Below are positions 15,861 to 24,968 of a DNA stretch of 64,000 nucleotides, piece after piece. The notes under the pieces are model-generated. The model saw only the letters and a program-made list of their open reading frames with translations, did not search any database and was not told where the DNA came from. The DNA lies in the NCBI GenBank assembly GCA_036494815.1, contig DASXNV010000035.1, positions 48,250 through 112,249 of the forward strand, in the 5' to 3' direction. Numbering within the stretch: position 1 is the first letter of the stretch; every line of letters begins with the position of its first letter. The position numbers were made by a program, and so were the translations under genes. This DNA comes from Poindextera sp036494815. GTDB lineage: Bacteria; Pseudomonadota; Alphaproteobacteria; Caulobacterales; Caulobacteraceae.

Positions 15861-16930
15861 CAGGCGGCGACCTTGGCGCGGCCGATCTTGGCCGGATCCA
15901 GGTGCAGGAGCTTGATCGCGTTTTCGTAACGGATCTTGCGCATATCAGCCTCGGAGATCTTGAGGCCTTCGGTCATGTCAAACCGGATCGCGTCGCTGCC
16001 CCCGAAATTGGTGCCATAGACCAGCTGATCGGCGCCGATCATCTCGACGAGCGCTTGACGCATCGGCAGTTCATGCAGTTCAGGGTCGAACCAGAAGTTC
16101 TTGAGATAGGCGCGAAGCGGCTTTTTGTTGTGAACCGTATCGAGGTTCTGGATCGTCTGCTCCAGGCGGCCGAACTGATAGGGCACGAAGCCGCCTGCGT
16201 GGGTGATATAGACCTTCAGATTGGGGAACCGGTCCAGCACACCGCCGCACACCAAATACCAGAAGCATTTGGTCTCGTCGTAGTTCATGCCCACGATCGC
16301 GGTGGTCTCATACCGGTCTTCGTTGGCCTTGGGACCCCAGGTCACCGACTGATTGTAGCCATGGACGAAGATCGGCAGATCAAGGTCACACATGGTTTCC
16401 CAGACGGGGTAGAGCTCCGGCGAGTCGAACTCGAGCCCACCGAAGTTGGAGCCGCCGCAGCTAAGCCCGACGGCGCCGAGATCCTTCACCGCGCGGCGGA
16501 TTTCCTTGCAGGCCGCGGCGGGCACGTTCAGCGGCGCATGAGCCCAGAAGTAGAGCCGCCCGTCGCCGCCGGCGCAGTATTCCGCCAGAGCATCGTTTAC
16601 TGAACTCGCATAGGGCACGGCGAACTCAGGCTCGGTCCAGTACATGTAGCAGTGCGAGGGCACCGAAAGGACCTGAGCGTCCTGGCCGGCGGCGTCCATG
16701 TTATTGAGACGGTTGCGGGGATCCGCCCAGGTCGCGAAATACTTTTCGACCGACAGCACCTCGCCCCGCTTGACGGCGGCGCGGCGTTCCGGCGATCCGA
16801 GCGTCAAGACCCATTCGCCGACGCGCAGCCGAATATCGCCGTCGTCCCCTTTTTCGAAGAACGGACCCCAGTGAGGGTGCTGGTTGTAATATTTCGGGAG
16901 CGGTGCGTGGGCGTGCAGGTCGATAAGCAT
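15860..16930 (-). CDS. Amidohydrolase-2 (ACMSD-like) protein
   Basis: The 356-aa protein shows metal-binding LHAHAP (HxH at residues 6-8), FVHGYN, THAGGFVPYQFGRL, and YGTNFGGSD at the end of the barrel. In ACMSD-like enzymes the last site is usually GSDxP, so here Asn stands at the Asp position, though another Asp follows three residues after it. Likely role: decarboxylase or hydrolase of an unsaturated dicarboxylic acid. The ATG at 16930 has AAGGA 7 bases upstream and starts exactly at the family N-terminus; the frame runs to 17050 without support. It is first in an operon with FAH. Confidence 0.86.
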   Translation of the reverse strand: MLIDLHAHAPLPKYYNQHPHWGPFFEKGDDGDIRLRVGEWVLTLGSPERRAAVKRGEVLSVEKYFATWADPRNRLNNMDAAGQDAQVLSVPSHCYMYWTEPEFAVPYASSVNDALAEYCAGGDGRLYFWAHAPLNVPAAACKEIRRAVKDLGAVGLSCGGSNFGGLEFDSPELYPVWETMCDLDLPIFVHGYNQSVTWGPKANEDRYETTAIVGMNYDETKCFWYLVCGGVLDRFPNLKVYITHAGGFVPYQFGRLEQTIQNLDTVHNKKPLRAYLKNFWFDPELHELPMRQALVEMIGADQLVYGTNFGGSDAIRFDMTEGLKISEADMRKIRYENAIKLLHLDPAKIGRAKVAA

Positions 16931-17296
16931 GGAAGCGTCCTTTTGGAACCGCTGATGCGGCGCATGCCGGGCGCGACCTCGACCGCGGCCGGACACTATG
17001 AAGCGGGAGGCGCGCGCGGGGCGCACTCGATCAATCAAGGCCGGAAGCAATCCAGTGTCCGATCAGGGGCCTTTACAAAGGCGCCTTTGAGGGACCACCG
17101 GAGGCGCCCGCATAGCGTTCCTCCCACCTCGAACGCTACAGACAGGCCCTGAACGAGTCAATTAGCGCCATTCTGTTCAACTTGAGAATCGACACAAAAA
17201 TTCTACCATGAGATGGTCATTTTGATGTCAGGATGAAGTCAACGGCGCTGCGTTGGCGTTCCGACCGGGCCAAGCCAGGCTGGCGGTAAAGAAAAA
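16931..17296. other. 366-bp divergent intergenic region
   Basis: No gene is supported here. It separates the amidohydrolase/FAH operon (minus) from the MFS gene (plus). It holds TGTTCAACTTGA at 17174-17185, matching the word beside the TonB-2 leader repeat, and a possible promoter TTGAGA (17182)-16-TACCAT (17204). Confidence 0.6.
17205..17217. promoter_or_regulatory. Hyphenated palindrome ACCAT-GAG-ATGGT over a possible -10
   Basis: A perfect 5-base inverted repeat with 3-base spacer overlaps the candidate -10 box (TACCAT) upstream of the MFS gene. The position suits a repressor site, but the arms are short and chance is possible. Confidence 0.3.
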
Positions 17297-18658
17297 ATGG
17301 GGGAGAAAACATTGGCGGAGACGGCGCGCGCACGCGATGCGCAGGAGCGGCCATACCCATCCGAAGGCTACGCCTGGTTTGTGATCGGCGTCCTGTTTGT
17401 CGTCACCCTGTTCTCCCAGCTTGACCGGCAATTTCCGGCCTTGTTGGTCAAGCCGATCCGCCACGCCTTCGGCATCTCGGATACGGGCTTCAGCCTCTTG
17501 CAGGGCTATGCCTTCGCCATCGTCTACACTTTGGCCGGACTTCCATTCGGCCGGCTGGTTGACCGAACCAATCGCCGAAACTTGATTGTGGGCGGGGTGC
17601 TGGTGTGGAGCCTCATGACCATCCTGGCCGGCTTGGCCCAGACCTATTGGCAGTTGTTTGCGACCCGCATGGGCGTTGGAGTCGGCGAGGCCTGCCTGGC
17701 GCCGGCGGCCTATTCGATCATCGCCGACTATGTGCCTAACGCCCGACGCGGGCGCGCGCTCAGCGTCTACTACGTCTCGCTGGCGATCGGTTCCGGCGCT
17801 TCGCTGTTCCTGGGCGGGCTGATCTTTCGGCTTGTTCCCGCAACTGGGGTCGTATTGCCGCTTCTGGGCGCTCTGCCGTCGTGGAAGGTGATGTTCATGA
17901 TGGCTGGCGCCCCCGGTCTGGTGGTCGCGTTTTTGCTTCTGGCTGTTCGCGAGCCGGTGCGCCGCGACAATGCCCGCAGCGAGCCCGGCGAGGGCTCTCT
18001 GAGCGAGTTCCTTGCCTATCTCAAGCTTCACGCCGCGACCTTTGCTCGCCTTCTGACCTATCCTGCTGTGTTGGCGGTCGTTGGCTATGGCGCACTAGCC
18101 TGGGCCCCGGCGCTTTACGAACGCCGCTTCGCGATACCGCCAAAATCGTCCGGCTTGGTGCTCGGGGGCCTCGTGGCGGCGGCCGGTCTGACTGGGACCC
18201 TGATCAGCGGCTTTCTCAGCGACCGCTGGACGGCCAGGCAGGTTCCAGGCGCACGCCTGCGCGTCACCCTTGTCGCCTGGGCCTTGATCATCCCCGGCAC
18301 GGTCGCCTGGCCGCTTGTGGGCGACGTCAGGCTGAGTTTCGCGCTGCTCGCGCTGACCGTCGGCTCCATCAGCCTTGCCCAAGCCGCAGCGCCCGCCGCC
18401 ATACAGGATGTTGTGCCCAATCGGATGCGCGGCCAGGCCATTGCAGTCTATCTGTTGATCGCCGGTTTGTTGGGGATCGGCTTCGGCCCGACCGCGGTCG
18501 CCCTGATCACCGACAGGCTGTTTCACAGCGATGCCGCCCTGCCCTATTCCCTGGCCCTGGTCGGCGCGCCCATGGCCCTGGCCGGGATGTGGCTCTCATG
18601 GTCGGGACTGAAACCTTACGCCGGCACTCGGGCCAAACTGCTGGGTGAGACGCCCTGA
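17297..18658 (+). CDS. MFS transporter, spinster-like
   Basis: The 453-aa inner-membrane protein has about 12 hydrophobic helices. Family signatures include SQLDRQFPALLVKPI in the first helix, the loop GRLVDRTNRRNL between helices 2 and 3 (MFS motif A) and RMGVGVGEACLAPAAYS in helix 4-5, all typical of spinster-type carriers found in aromatic and terpenoid clusters. It probably imports or exports an organic acid. A TTG at 17312 after GGGGGAG is another possible start. It is 229 bases from the HAD gene, so co-transcription is uncertain. Confidence 0.88.
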   Translation: MGEKTLAETARARDAQERPYPSEGYAWFVIGVLFVVTLFSQLDRQFPALLVKPIRHAFGISDTGFSLLQGYAFAIVYTLAGLPFGRLVDRTNRRNLIVGGVLVWSLMTILAGLAQTYWQLFATRMGVGVGEACLAPAAYSIIADYVPNARRGRALSVYYVSLAIGSGASLFLGGLIFRLVPATGVVLPLLGALPSWKVMFMMAGAPGLVVAFLLLAVREPVRRDNARSEPGEGSLSEFLAYLKLHAATFARLLTYPAVLAVVGYGALAWAPALYERRFAIPPKSSGLVLGGLVAAAGLTGTLISGFLSDRWTARQVPGARLRVTLVAWALIIPGTVAWPLVGDVRLSFALLALTVGSISLAQAAAPAAIQDVVPNRMRGQAIAVYLLIAGLLGIGFGPTAVALITDRLFHSDAALPYSLALVGAPMALAGMWLSWSGLKPYAGTRAKLLGETP

Positions 18659-18688
18659 CGGTCGGGCTAGGCGCTCAATCTTACCCAT

Positions 18689-18715
18689 ATCAGAATGATT
18701 TTCTTTGATCAGAAT
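18689..18715. repeat. Direct repeat ATCAGAAT, 19-bp period
   Basis: ATCAGAAT occurs at 18689-18696 and 18708-18715 in the A/T-rich gap between the MFS and HAD genes. A spacing near two helical turns is compatible with side-by-side protein binding. No regulator can be assigned. Confidence 0.3.
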
Positions 18716-18887
18716 AAATCTTGCGTCGCCAAGCTGGCCTCACTAAGAGCATGACCTGAGCTATCACGGCTTCGCGCGGGCGTGACGCCAAGCGGCGAAG
18801 GGTTGCGGGGCTCGCCTCAGCCGGGGGCGCAAACCGCCGATCAGTCCAAAAATCCCACCATTTCAATATATTCGAGCGACAGACTTC

Positions 18888-19793
18888 ATGACCATCGAGC
18901 GAACAGAAAAGATCGTTGTCGCCGGCGCCGGCCTGATGGGCCGCGGGATCGCCCACGCCTTTGCGACCAGCGGCTATCAGACGGTGCTGTTCGATATCAG
19001 CGATGAGGCCTTAAGCGCGGCCCATGGCGCCATCGTCTCCATTGTCGCCGACGGCGCGCGCCTCGGGAAATTAAGCGAAGAGGACGCCGACGCGGCTCTC
19101 GGGAGGCTCACCACCAGCACGACGATCAGCGACGCCGCGCGGGGAGGCGATCTCCTGGTCGAGACCGTCTCGGAGAGCCTTGCGACCAAGATCGCCGTGG
19201 TGAGAACCGCCGAACCCTTGCTGGCGCCGCACGCTATTGTCGCCACCAACACATCGGCCCTCAGCGTGACGGAGATCGCCGCCGCGTGCGGGACGCCGCA
19301 AAGGGTGGCGGGCATGCATTTCTTCAACCCAGTTCACAAGATGCGCCTGATCGAGTTGGTGCGCGGGATCGCCACCGACGACACCACCATCGCCAAGTTG
19401 AAAGACTATGCCGACGCGCTTGGCAAAAGCTCCATCGTTGTCAACGAGTCTCCTGGCCTCACCACCAGCCGAATGTCCGCGCTCATGGGCAACGAGGCGA
19501 TGTATATGCTGATGGAAGGCACCGCGAGCGCCGAGGACATCGACACCGCCCTGAGGCTGGGCTTCAACCACCCAATGGGACCGCTGGAACTGGGCGATCT
19601 CACCGGCTGGGACACCCGCCTATCGGTGCTTCGATATCTGCACGGCGCCTTGGGCGAGAAATTTCGGCCATGCCCGCTCATTATCAAGATGGTTGCTGCG
19701 GGGCGACTGGGCCGCAAGGCCGGCCATGGTGTCTATGCCTATGACAATGGTCAGAGGGTGGCGGGTTCCGGACTGCGGGCCAGCGCGCTATGA
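18888..19793 (+). CDS. 3-hydroxyacyl-CoA dehydrogenase
   Basis: The 301-aa NAD-dependent enzyme oxidises 3-hydroxyacyl-CoA to 3-ketoacyl-CoA. The Rossmann loop VAGAGLMGRG is at about 11-20, the catalytic His is in HFFNPVHKM, and the C-terminal dimer domain has NHPMGPLELGDLTGWD. The length fits the free-standing HAD/PaaH type rather than a fused FadB. It overlaps the thiolase start by 4 bases (ATGA), so the two are translated together and form the last two steps of a beta-oxidation round. Confidence 0.93.
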   Translation: MTIERTEKIVVAGAGLMGRGIAHAFATSGYQTVLFDISDEALSAAHGAIVSIVADGARLGKLSEEDADAALGRLTTSTTISDAARGGDLLVETVSESLATKIAVVRTAEPLLAPHAIVATNTSALSVTEIAAACGTPQRVAGMHFFNPVHKMRLIELVRGIATDDTTIAKLKDYADALGKSSIVVNESPGLTTSRMSALMGNEAMYMLMEGTASAEDIDTALRLGFNHPMGPLELGDLTGWDTRLSVLRYLHGALGEKFRPCPLIIKMVAAGRLGRKAGHGVYAYDNGQRVAGSGLRASAL

Positions 19794-20962
19794 CCGGGGT
19801 TGTCATTGTCGACGCCGCGCGCACGCCCATCGGCCGCTTTCGCGGCGCGCTAAGCAGCATTCGCGCCGACCACCTTGGCGCCCTGGTTCTGAACGCGCTC
19901 CTGCAACGCAACGGACTGACCGCGCAGACCATCGATGACGTCGTTTTCGGCTGCGTCTCCCAGGTGGGCGAACAGTCAGCGAACATCGCCCGCACGGCCG
20001 TCTTGAGCGCCGGTTGGCCAGAAACGATCCCTGGACTGACGATCGATCGCAAATGTGGGTCGGCCGAGGCCGCGGTTCACGTCGCCGCTGGCTTGATCGC
20101 CGCGGGAGCCTGCGACGCTGTCATCGCCGGGGGCGCGGAAAGCATGAGCCGGGTGCCGATGGGTGGCAATCGAGACGTCCACGGCGAAGCTTTCGGATGG
20201 AAGCTGCAACAACGCTTCGAGACTGTCTTGCAGGGCGAGGCCGCCGAGCGCGTGTCGGACAAATGGGGCTTTGATCGCAGGCAGTTGGACGACTACGCGA
20301 TCGAGAGCCACCGCCGGGCCGGCGCCGCCGCCGACCAGGGCCGCTTCGATCGCGAAATCGTCACCGTGTCTGTGCCGGAGTGGGCCGAACGCGACAGTGT
20401 CGGCCAGGACCAGGTCTCCGCAGACGAGACTATCCGACGCGACACCTCGCTGGAACGCCTGGCCACGCTGAAGACCAGTTTTCGGCCTGACGGCCGTATC
20501 ACCGCCGGCAACGCCTCTCAGATTTCCGACGGCGCCGCGGCTTTGATCCTCATGTCCGAAACCCGCGCCAAGGCGCTCGGGCTAAGGCCCCGCGCCCGCA
20601 TCGTCGCCATGAGCACGGTAGGCTCGGATCCGACCTTGATGCTCACCGGACCGATCCCCGCGACGCAGAAAGTGTTGGCGCGCGCAGGCCTGACGCTGAA
20701 CGACATCGAACTTTTTGAAGTCAACGAAGCCTTCGCACCGGTGCCGATGGCCTGGATGCAGGAGACCGGAGTCAGCCACGACCGGCTGAATGTGAATGGC
20801 GGAGCGATCGCCTTGGGTCACCCTCTCGGGGCCAGCGGTGCGCGCATTATGACCACCCTGCTGCATGAGCTGGAACGCCGCGAGGCGCGTTACGGCTTGC
20901 AGGCCATATGCTGCGCGGGTGGAATGGCGACCTCGACCATTATCGAGCGCCTCGAGCCCTGA
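19790..20962 (+). CDS. Thiolase (acetyl-CoA C-acyltransferase)
   Basis: The 390-aa thiolase has its complete active site: nucleophilic Cys89 (DRKCGSAEA), His in the NGGAIALGHPLGASGAR segment, and the second Cys in CCAGGMA. It cleaves 3-ketoacyl-CoA to acetyl-CoA and a shortened acyl-CoA. Its start is embedded in the stop of the HAD gene (ATGA). The enzyme looks functional, in contrast to the Cys-less thiolase-like protein at 30225. It converges on the P450 gene, with 35 bases between stops. Confidence 0.93.
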   Translation: MTGVVIVDAARTPIGRFRGALSSIRADHLGALVLNALLQRNGLTAQTIDDVVFGCVSQVGEQSANIARTAVLSAGWPETIPGLTIDRKCGSAEAAVHVAAGLIAAGACDAVIAGGAESMSRVPMGGNRDVHGEAFGWKLQQRFETVLQGEAAERVSDKWGFDRRQLDDYAIESHRRAGAAADQGRFDREIVTVSVPEWAERDSVGQDQVSADETIRRDTSLERLATLKTSFRPDGRITAGNASQISDGAAALILMSETRAKALGLRPRARIVAMSTVGSDPTLMLTGPIPATQKVLARAGLTLNDIELFEVNEAFAPVPMAWMQETGVSHDRLNVNGGAIALGHPLGASGARIMTTLLHELERREARYGLQAICCAGGMATSTIIERLEP

Positions 20963-20997
20963 TCGCGGCGGCCAACACCGCGCCAGGCCAGGTCAAA

Positions 20998-22287
20998 TCA
21001 GGTCCACTGCAATTCGAGGTTTTCCAGGCTGAATACGCCGGAGGCCCGCATTTCGATCCGCTGTTCGTCGCGCAGGCGGAACGGCGGCACGCGCGTCAGC
21101 CATTCCTGCAGGGCGATCGCCAACTCCCGCCGCGCGAGGTGAGAGCCCAGGCACCGGTGCGGCCCATAGGAAAACGCCATGTGCCGATTGTCCTGCCGCT
21201 CGAAATCGACCTGAGTAGGATCGGTGAATTCCTCCGGATCGAGATCCGCCAGTTCCGTGCTGATCAGCACATGGTCGCCCTTGCGCATCAGGACGTCACC
21301 GACGCGCACATCCTTGGTCACCATCCGGCGCATGTTTACGATCGAATAGGCGCGCAGCAGCTCCTCCACGGCGGCGAGTATCAGTTCAGGCTTTTCCCTC
21401 AGCTGGGCTTGGTGCTCGGGATGCCGGGCCAGATGGTGGAACTGGAAGCCGAGCGCGGACGTGACCGTGTCCAGGCCACCAATGAAGATAAGGAAGCAAA
21501 CGCCCAAGACCTCATCCTCCGTCAGCTTGCGCCCCTCGATCTCGCAGCCGAGGACGTAACTGGTGAAGTCGTCGGTCGGGTTGAGCCGGCGTTCGGCGAT
21601 CCGGCCGCGCAGATAGCCGGCGATTTCGCCACAGACCCCGGCCACCAAGGCCATGTCGCTGCTCTTCACCAGGGTTCGCGTCCAGGCGACGAACTTCGGC
21701 GCCTCATCCAGGGGCCAGCCCATCAGCTTCAGAAAGATCAGAACCGGGAATCGCGTGGCGAAGGCCGCGTTGAAGTCGCATCCACCCTTGTCGACGACCG
21801 CCAGGATCAGGTCTGACGCGAGCGCCTGCATTTCGGCGCCCAGCTCAGCGACCTTCTTGGGGGTGAACAGCGGATTGAGCAGTATCCGATACAGGCTGTG
21901 CTGGGGTGGGTCGACCTCGAGCGGTATGAGCGGCCAAGCTTCGCCGATGAGCTGCGAAAAGCCCGTCAGGCCCTGGCTGGTGAAGGTTTCAGGATCCTGC
22001 AGAATGCGCCGCAGGTCTTCGGCGCGCCGCGGAACCCAGCAACCCCCGAAATAACCCAGCCTGGTCGCCCAGAAGATCGGCGGATACTCAGTATGGAACC
22101 TGGCCGCCCGAGCATGGCCGTCGGCGCCGGCGGCCATGATTTCCACCCACGGATCGAGGTCACGCACGAGATCGAGGGACACATGATCCGGCTTCGAAGC
22201 CAGGGTGAGATCGTCCATAGTTAGCCCCCCAGAAAACCAGCGCGCCGGCCGGCGCTTCGCAGCGGCGGGAATTTCAGCACTGTTCAT
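20998..22287 (-). CDS. Cytochrome P450
   Basis: The soluble bacterial P450 (429 aa from 22287) has the heme loop FSYGPHRCLG with Cys379, the K-helix ExxR (Glu309-Leu-Leu-Arg312), and an I-helix GGLDT at 270-274 with Asp-Thr for proton relay. No membrane anchor is present. An ATG at 22218 (residue 24), after GGGGGGC, is an alternative start. With the 22287 start it overlaps the 3' end of the [3Fe-4S] ferredoxin gene by 14 bases, so the pair is a dedicated redox couple. It lies downstream of an acyl-CoA ligase, so it may hydroxylate the same acid. Confidence 0.93.
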   Translation of the reverse strand: MNSAEIPAAAKRRPARWFSGGLTMDDLTLASKPDHVSLDLVRDLDPWVEIMAAGADGHARAARFHTEYPPIFWATRLGYFGGCWVPRRAEDLRRILQDPETFTSQGLTGFSQLIGEAWPLIPLEVDPPQHSLYRILLNPLFTPKKVAELGAEMQALASDLILAVVDKGGCDFNAAFATRFPVLIFLKLMGWPLDEAPKFVAWTRTLVKSSDMALVAGVCGEIAGYLRGRIAERRLNPTDDFTSYVLGCEIEGRKLTEDEVLGVCFLIFIGGLDTVTSALGFQFHHLARHPEHQAQLREKPELILAAVEELLRAYSIVNMRRMVTKDVRVGDVLMRKGDHVLISTELADLDPEEFTDPTQVDFERQDNRHMAFSYGPHRCLGSHLARRELAIALQEWLTRVPPFRLRDEQRIEMRASGVFSLENLELQWT

Positions 22288-22474
22288 CCACGATCGTTAT
22301 GATCCGTTCGGGACAAGCCCGCGCGCCGCGGGCCGCCCGTTCTTCCTGTCCGGGCGGCACGTCAAATCCGTTGGTGGCGACATAGCCATTTTCATCGAGC
22401 GCGAAGAGTTCTGGCGCAGCCGCGGCGCATCGGGCGTGCCCGGCGCAACGTGAACGATCGACAACGATTTTCAT
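22274..22474 (-). CDS. [3Fe-4S] ferredoxin, P450 partner
   Basis: The 66-aa acidic protein has Cys10-x5-Cys16 and a C-terminal Cys54-Pro, the three-Cys pattern of [3Fe-4S] ferredoxins that serve bacterial P450s; Ala or His replaces the missing cluster ligand (CAGHARC). GGAGG lies 8 bases before the ATG. It overlaps the following P450 gene, the usual arrangement for such a pair. It is clearly different in sequence from the ferredoxin at 12490. Confidence 0.93.
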   Translation of the reverse strand: MKIVVDRSRCAGHARCAAAAPELFALDENGYVATNGFDVPPGQEERAARGARACPERIITIVDEQC

Positions 22475-22540
22475 GTCAGATCCTCCCCGATCGCCACGCC
22501 GCGTCTTCAGTCTGGCGACACCTGCGGCTTGCGGGCTGCT

Positions 22541-24163
22541 TCACCGCTTGACGAGCGCGACCTCCGACCCCTCCCGGTCCCAGGTGGCGGGTGTGCGCCC
22601 CTCATCACGAAGCTGATATTTGAGCACGCGTCCCTGCGGATTCTTGGGCAGCACATCGCGAAATTCGATGTAACGCGGCACCGCATAATAGGGCACCTGG
22701 TCGAGCGCCCAGCGACAGAGCGCCTCTTCGGTGAGCTGCGCGCCGGGCTTGAGCACCGCAGTGACCTTCACGTCATCCTCGCCTACGGGCGAAGGCACCG
22801 CGTGGACCGCGACCTCTTCGATCCCCTCATGACCCAGGAAGGCGGCTTCCATTTCAAAGCTCGAGATGTTTTCACCCCGTCGGCGCAGGTAGTCCTTCTT
22901 GCGGTCCACGAAGTAGAAAAAGCCGTCGTCATCGAACTTGCCGATGTCGCCGGTGTGCAGCCACATATTGCGCATGATCTTCTGCGTGTCTTCCGGGCGA
23001 CGCCAGTAGCCCTGGAACATGATGTTGGGCTTCAGGGGTCGCACGACGATCTCGCCAGCGTGGCCGGGCGGCAGTTCGCGATCGTCGTCGTCGAAAATTC
23101 GAACGTCGAAATCAGGAATGCGTTTTCCCGAAGAGCCGGGCGCTGCGTATTCGCCGGCGGGCAGCGAGGTGACCACCGCCGCTTCCGTCAGACCGTAGCC
23201 GTTGGAGCCCACGCGCTTGGCCCCGAACCGCTGGCGCCAGGTGTTCTTCATCTCTTCCGTGAACGGATTTCCGCGCACGGTATGCACCTGCCCGACGCAT
23301 CGGCGCATGGCGTCATTGTCTTCAGCCTGAGCCAACAGATTGCCCATGGAGCCCAGAATGGAGACCACGGTTGCGCCGCTGCGTTCGATCTCTGGCCAGA
23401 ATCCCGAAACCGAGAACCTCGGCCCCAAGGTGATTGTGCCGCCAACCAGCATCGTGGAGATGACGCCCGTGGAAATCGCATTCAGGTGAAAGAAGGGCAG
23501 CGGCGTCCACAGAATGTCATCCGGGCCGGCCGGCGCCGCGCGCAGTTGTTGGCGGGCGAGATTGCACATGTAGTTCGAACTCAACATGCAGCCCTTTGAC
23601 GGCCCGGTGGTGCCGGAGGTGTAGATCAGGGCCGCGAGAGCGGCTGGAACGGGTGAGAATGGAACCGGCGCCTCGTCTTCCCCGCGGTGATCGTCCAAAG
23701 CCTGGATGGAGACCGCACAATCGGGAACGTCGGCCAGCGGGCCCCGGTGAAGGATCAGGCGCACGTCCGGCAACCGGTCGACCACCGCGACCACGCGCGG
23801 AAGATACTCGGCCTCACAGATGACGATCGCTGCGCCGGCGTCTCCAACCTGATGACGCAAAAATTCGCCGCGGAGCGCGGTGTTCATCGGCACGCTCACC
23901 GCGCCGATCTTGTTGATGGCCAGCCAGGCCGCCACAGCGTCGATATTGTTGTCCAGCATGGTGACGACGGTCTGGCCCGGCGCCACGCCCAGCCCGGTCA
24001 GCGCGTGAGCCAGCCGATTTGTGATCCGGTCCACCTCGCCATAGGTGTGGCCGTCCCCGGAGATGTTCAGGAAGGTCTTGTCGGGAACACGCGCCACCGC
24101 CCGCGCCAGCGCCTGGATCGCCGTGTCTTCCTCGCCGACAACCCAGCCGTCCGAGTGCGCCAT
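22541..24163 (-). CDS. Acyl-CoA/aryl-CoA ligase (AMP-forming)
   Basis: The 540-aa ANL-family enzyme makes an acyl-adenylate and then the CoA thioester. Motif A3 (YTSGTTGPSKG) is at 181-191, GYGLTEAAV is A5, the HTGDIG segment with its Asp follows, and NPQGRVLKYQL near the C-terminus holds the catalytic Lys. It starts a minus-strand operon with ferredoxin and P450 and diverges from a TetR/DUF2889 operon, which may control it. Substrate unknown; in dit-like clusters such a ligase activates the resin-acid carboxylate. Confidence 0.92.
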   Translation of the reverse strand: MAHSDGWVVGEEDTAIQALARAVARVPDKTFLNISGDGHTYGEVDRITNRLAHALTGLGVAPGQTVVTMLDNNIDAVAAWLAINKIGAVSVPMNTALRGEFLRHQVGDAGAAIVICEAEYLPRVVAVVDRLPDVRLILHRGPLADVPDCAVSIQALDDHRGEDEAPVPFSPVPAALAALIYTSGTTGPSKGCMLSSNYMCNLARQQLRAAPAGPDDILWTPLPFFHLNAISTGVISTMLVGGTITLGPRFSVSGFWPEIERSGATVVSILGSMGNLLAQAEDNDAMRRCVGQVHTVRGNPFTEEMKNTWRQRFGAKRVGSNGYGLTEAAVVTSLPAGEYAAPGSSGKRIPDFDVRIFDDDDRELPPGHAGEIVVRPLKPNIMFQGYWRRPEDTQKIMRNMWLHTGDIGKFDDDGFFYFVDRKKDYLRRRGENISSFEMEAAFLGHEGIEEVAVHAVPSPVGEDDVKVTAVLKPGAQLTEEALCRWALDQVPYYAVPRYIEFRDVLPKNPQGRVLKYQLRDEGRTPATWDREGSEVALVKR

Positions 24164-24302
24164 TGCGGCCTCCCTGCGCGTGTCCGAACTTTTCCGAACA
24201 CTATTCAGATTTGTGTCGAAGTTATGAGTTAAGGTGGGGCCTTGTCAACGCATCCAAATGTGATGTTTCATCGGAAAAAATTCGAAGGGCGCCGATCACG
24301 GT

Positions 24303-24968
24303 ATGGCCAGCGACGTAAGCATCAAGTCGATCGACGGCCGGCCCCTGAAGAAAAAAGGGGCCAACACGCGTCAGCGCATCCTGGACGTGCTCGAGGCCCT
24401 GCTGCAGGACAGCGCCGCCTCCGAACTACGCGTCGCGCGTATCGCCGAGGCGGCGAACGTCGCCATAGCCACCTTCTACAGCTATTTCGAATCTCTCGAC
24501 GCCGCCCTGCTCGCGCTCGTCGAACAGGAAAAGTTCGCCTACGCCCAGGTCATGAGCCTGCTGCGCGCGCCCTGGCCGGAATCGGAGGTGGCGGCGCGGG
24601 CGCGGGCGTTCGTCACTGCCTATTTCGAGTTCTGGGATGAACACCGCGCGGTTTTGCGCCTGCGCAATCTCCGAGGCGACGAGGGAGATGCTCGGTTCCT
24701 GGCCGTGCGTTTCACCTTCACCGTGCCGATCATGGACGCGATCGCCGAGAAACTCGCGGTCGCCAAGGCCGCAGGGCGGCTACCACCGCATGTGCCCGCC
24801 CTGTCCTTCGCTGCTGTGATCCTCGCGGCGCTGGAGAGGAACGGCTCCTGCTACATCCACATCAACCGCAACAGCCGCGCCGATCTGATCGAGGCCAGCG
24901 TCCAGACCCTGGTCATGTGGCTGCTAGGCGCGGCGACGATCGCCAATGTCCAGGAGCGTCGTCCATGA
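24303..24968 (+). CDS. TetR-family transcriptional regulator
   Basis: The 221-aa regulator has helix-turn-helix residues at about 22-68 (ANTRQRILDVLEAL, then VARIAEAANVAIATFYSYF). The C-terminal domain is all-helical. It diverges from the acyl-CoA ligase operon across 139 bp and overlaps the DUF2889 gene by 4 bases (ATGA). Likely ligands are CoA esters or the free acid, but the sequence does not show this. The ribosome site before the ATG is weak. Confidence 0.88.
   Translation: MASDVSIKSIDGRPLKKKGANTRQRILDVLEALLQDSAASELRVARIAEAANVAIATFYSYFESLDAALLALVEQEKFAYAQVMSLLRAPWPESEVAARARAFVTAYFEFWDEHRAVLRLRNLRGDEGDARFLAVRFTFTVPIMDAIAEKLAVAKAAGRLPPHVPALSFAAVILAALERNGSCYIHINRNSRADLIEASVQTLVMWLLGAATIANVQERRP

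Noticed and set aside
22529..23599. 356-codon plus-strand frame
   Set aside because: Antisense to the acyl-CoA ligase with motifs A3 and A5; no domain in the shadow frame.
24180..24235. CGAACAC/GTGTCG pair as operator between ligase and TetR
   Set aside because: Arms pair only with an internal gap, so I could not support it as an inverted repeat.
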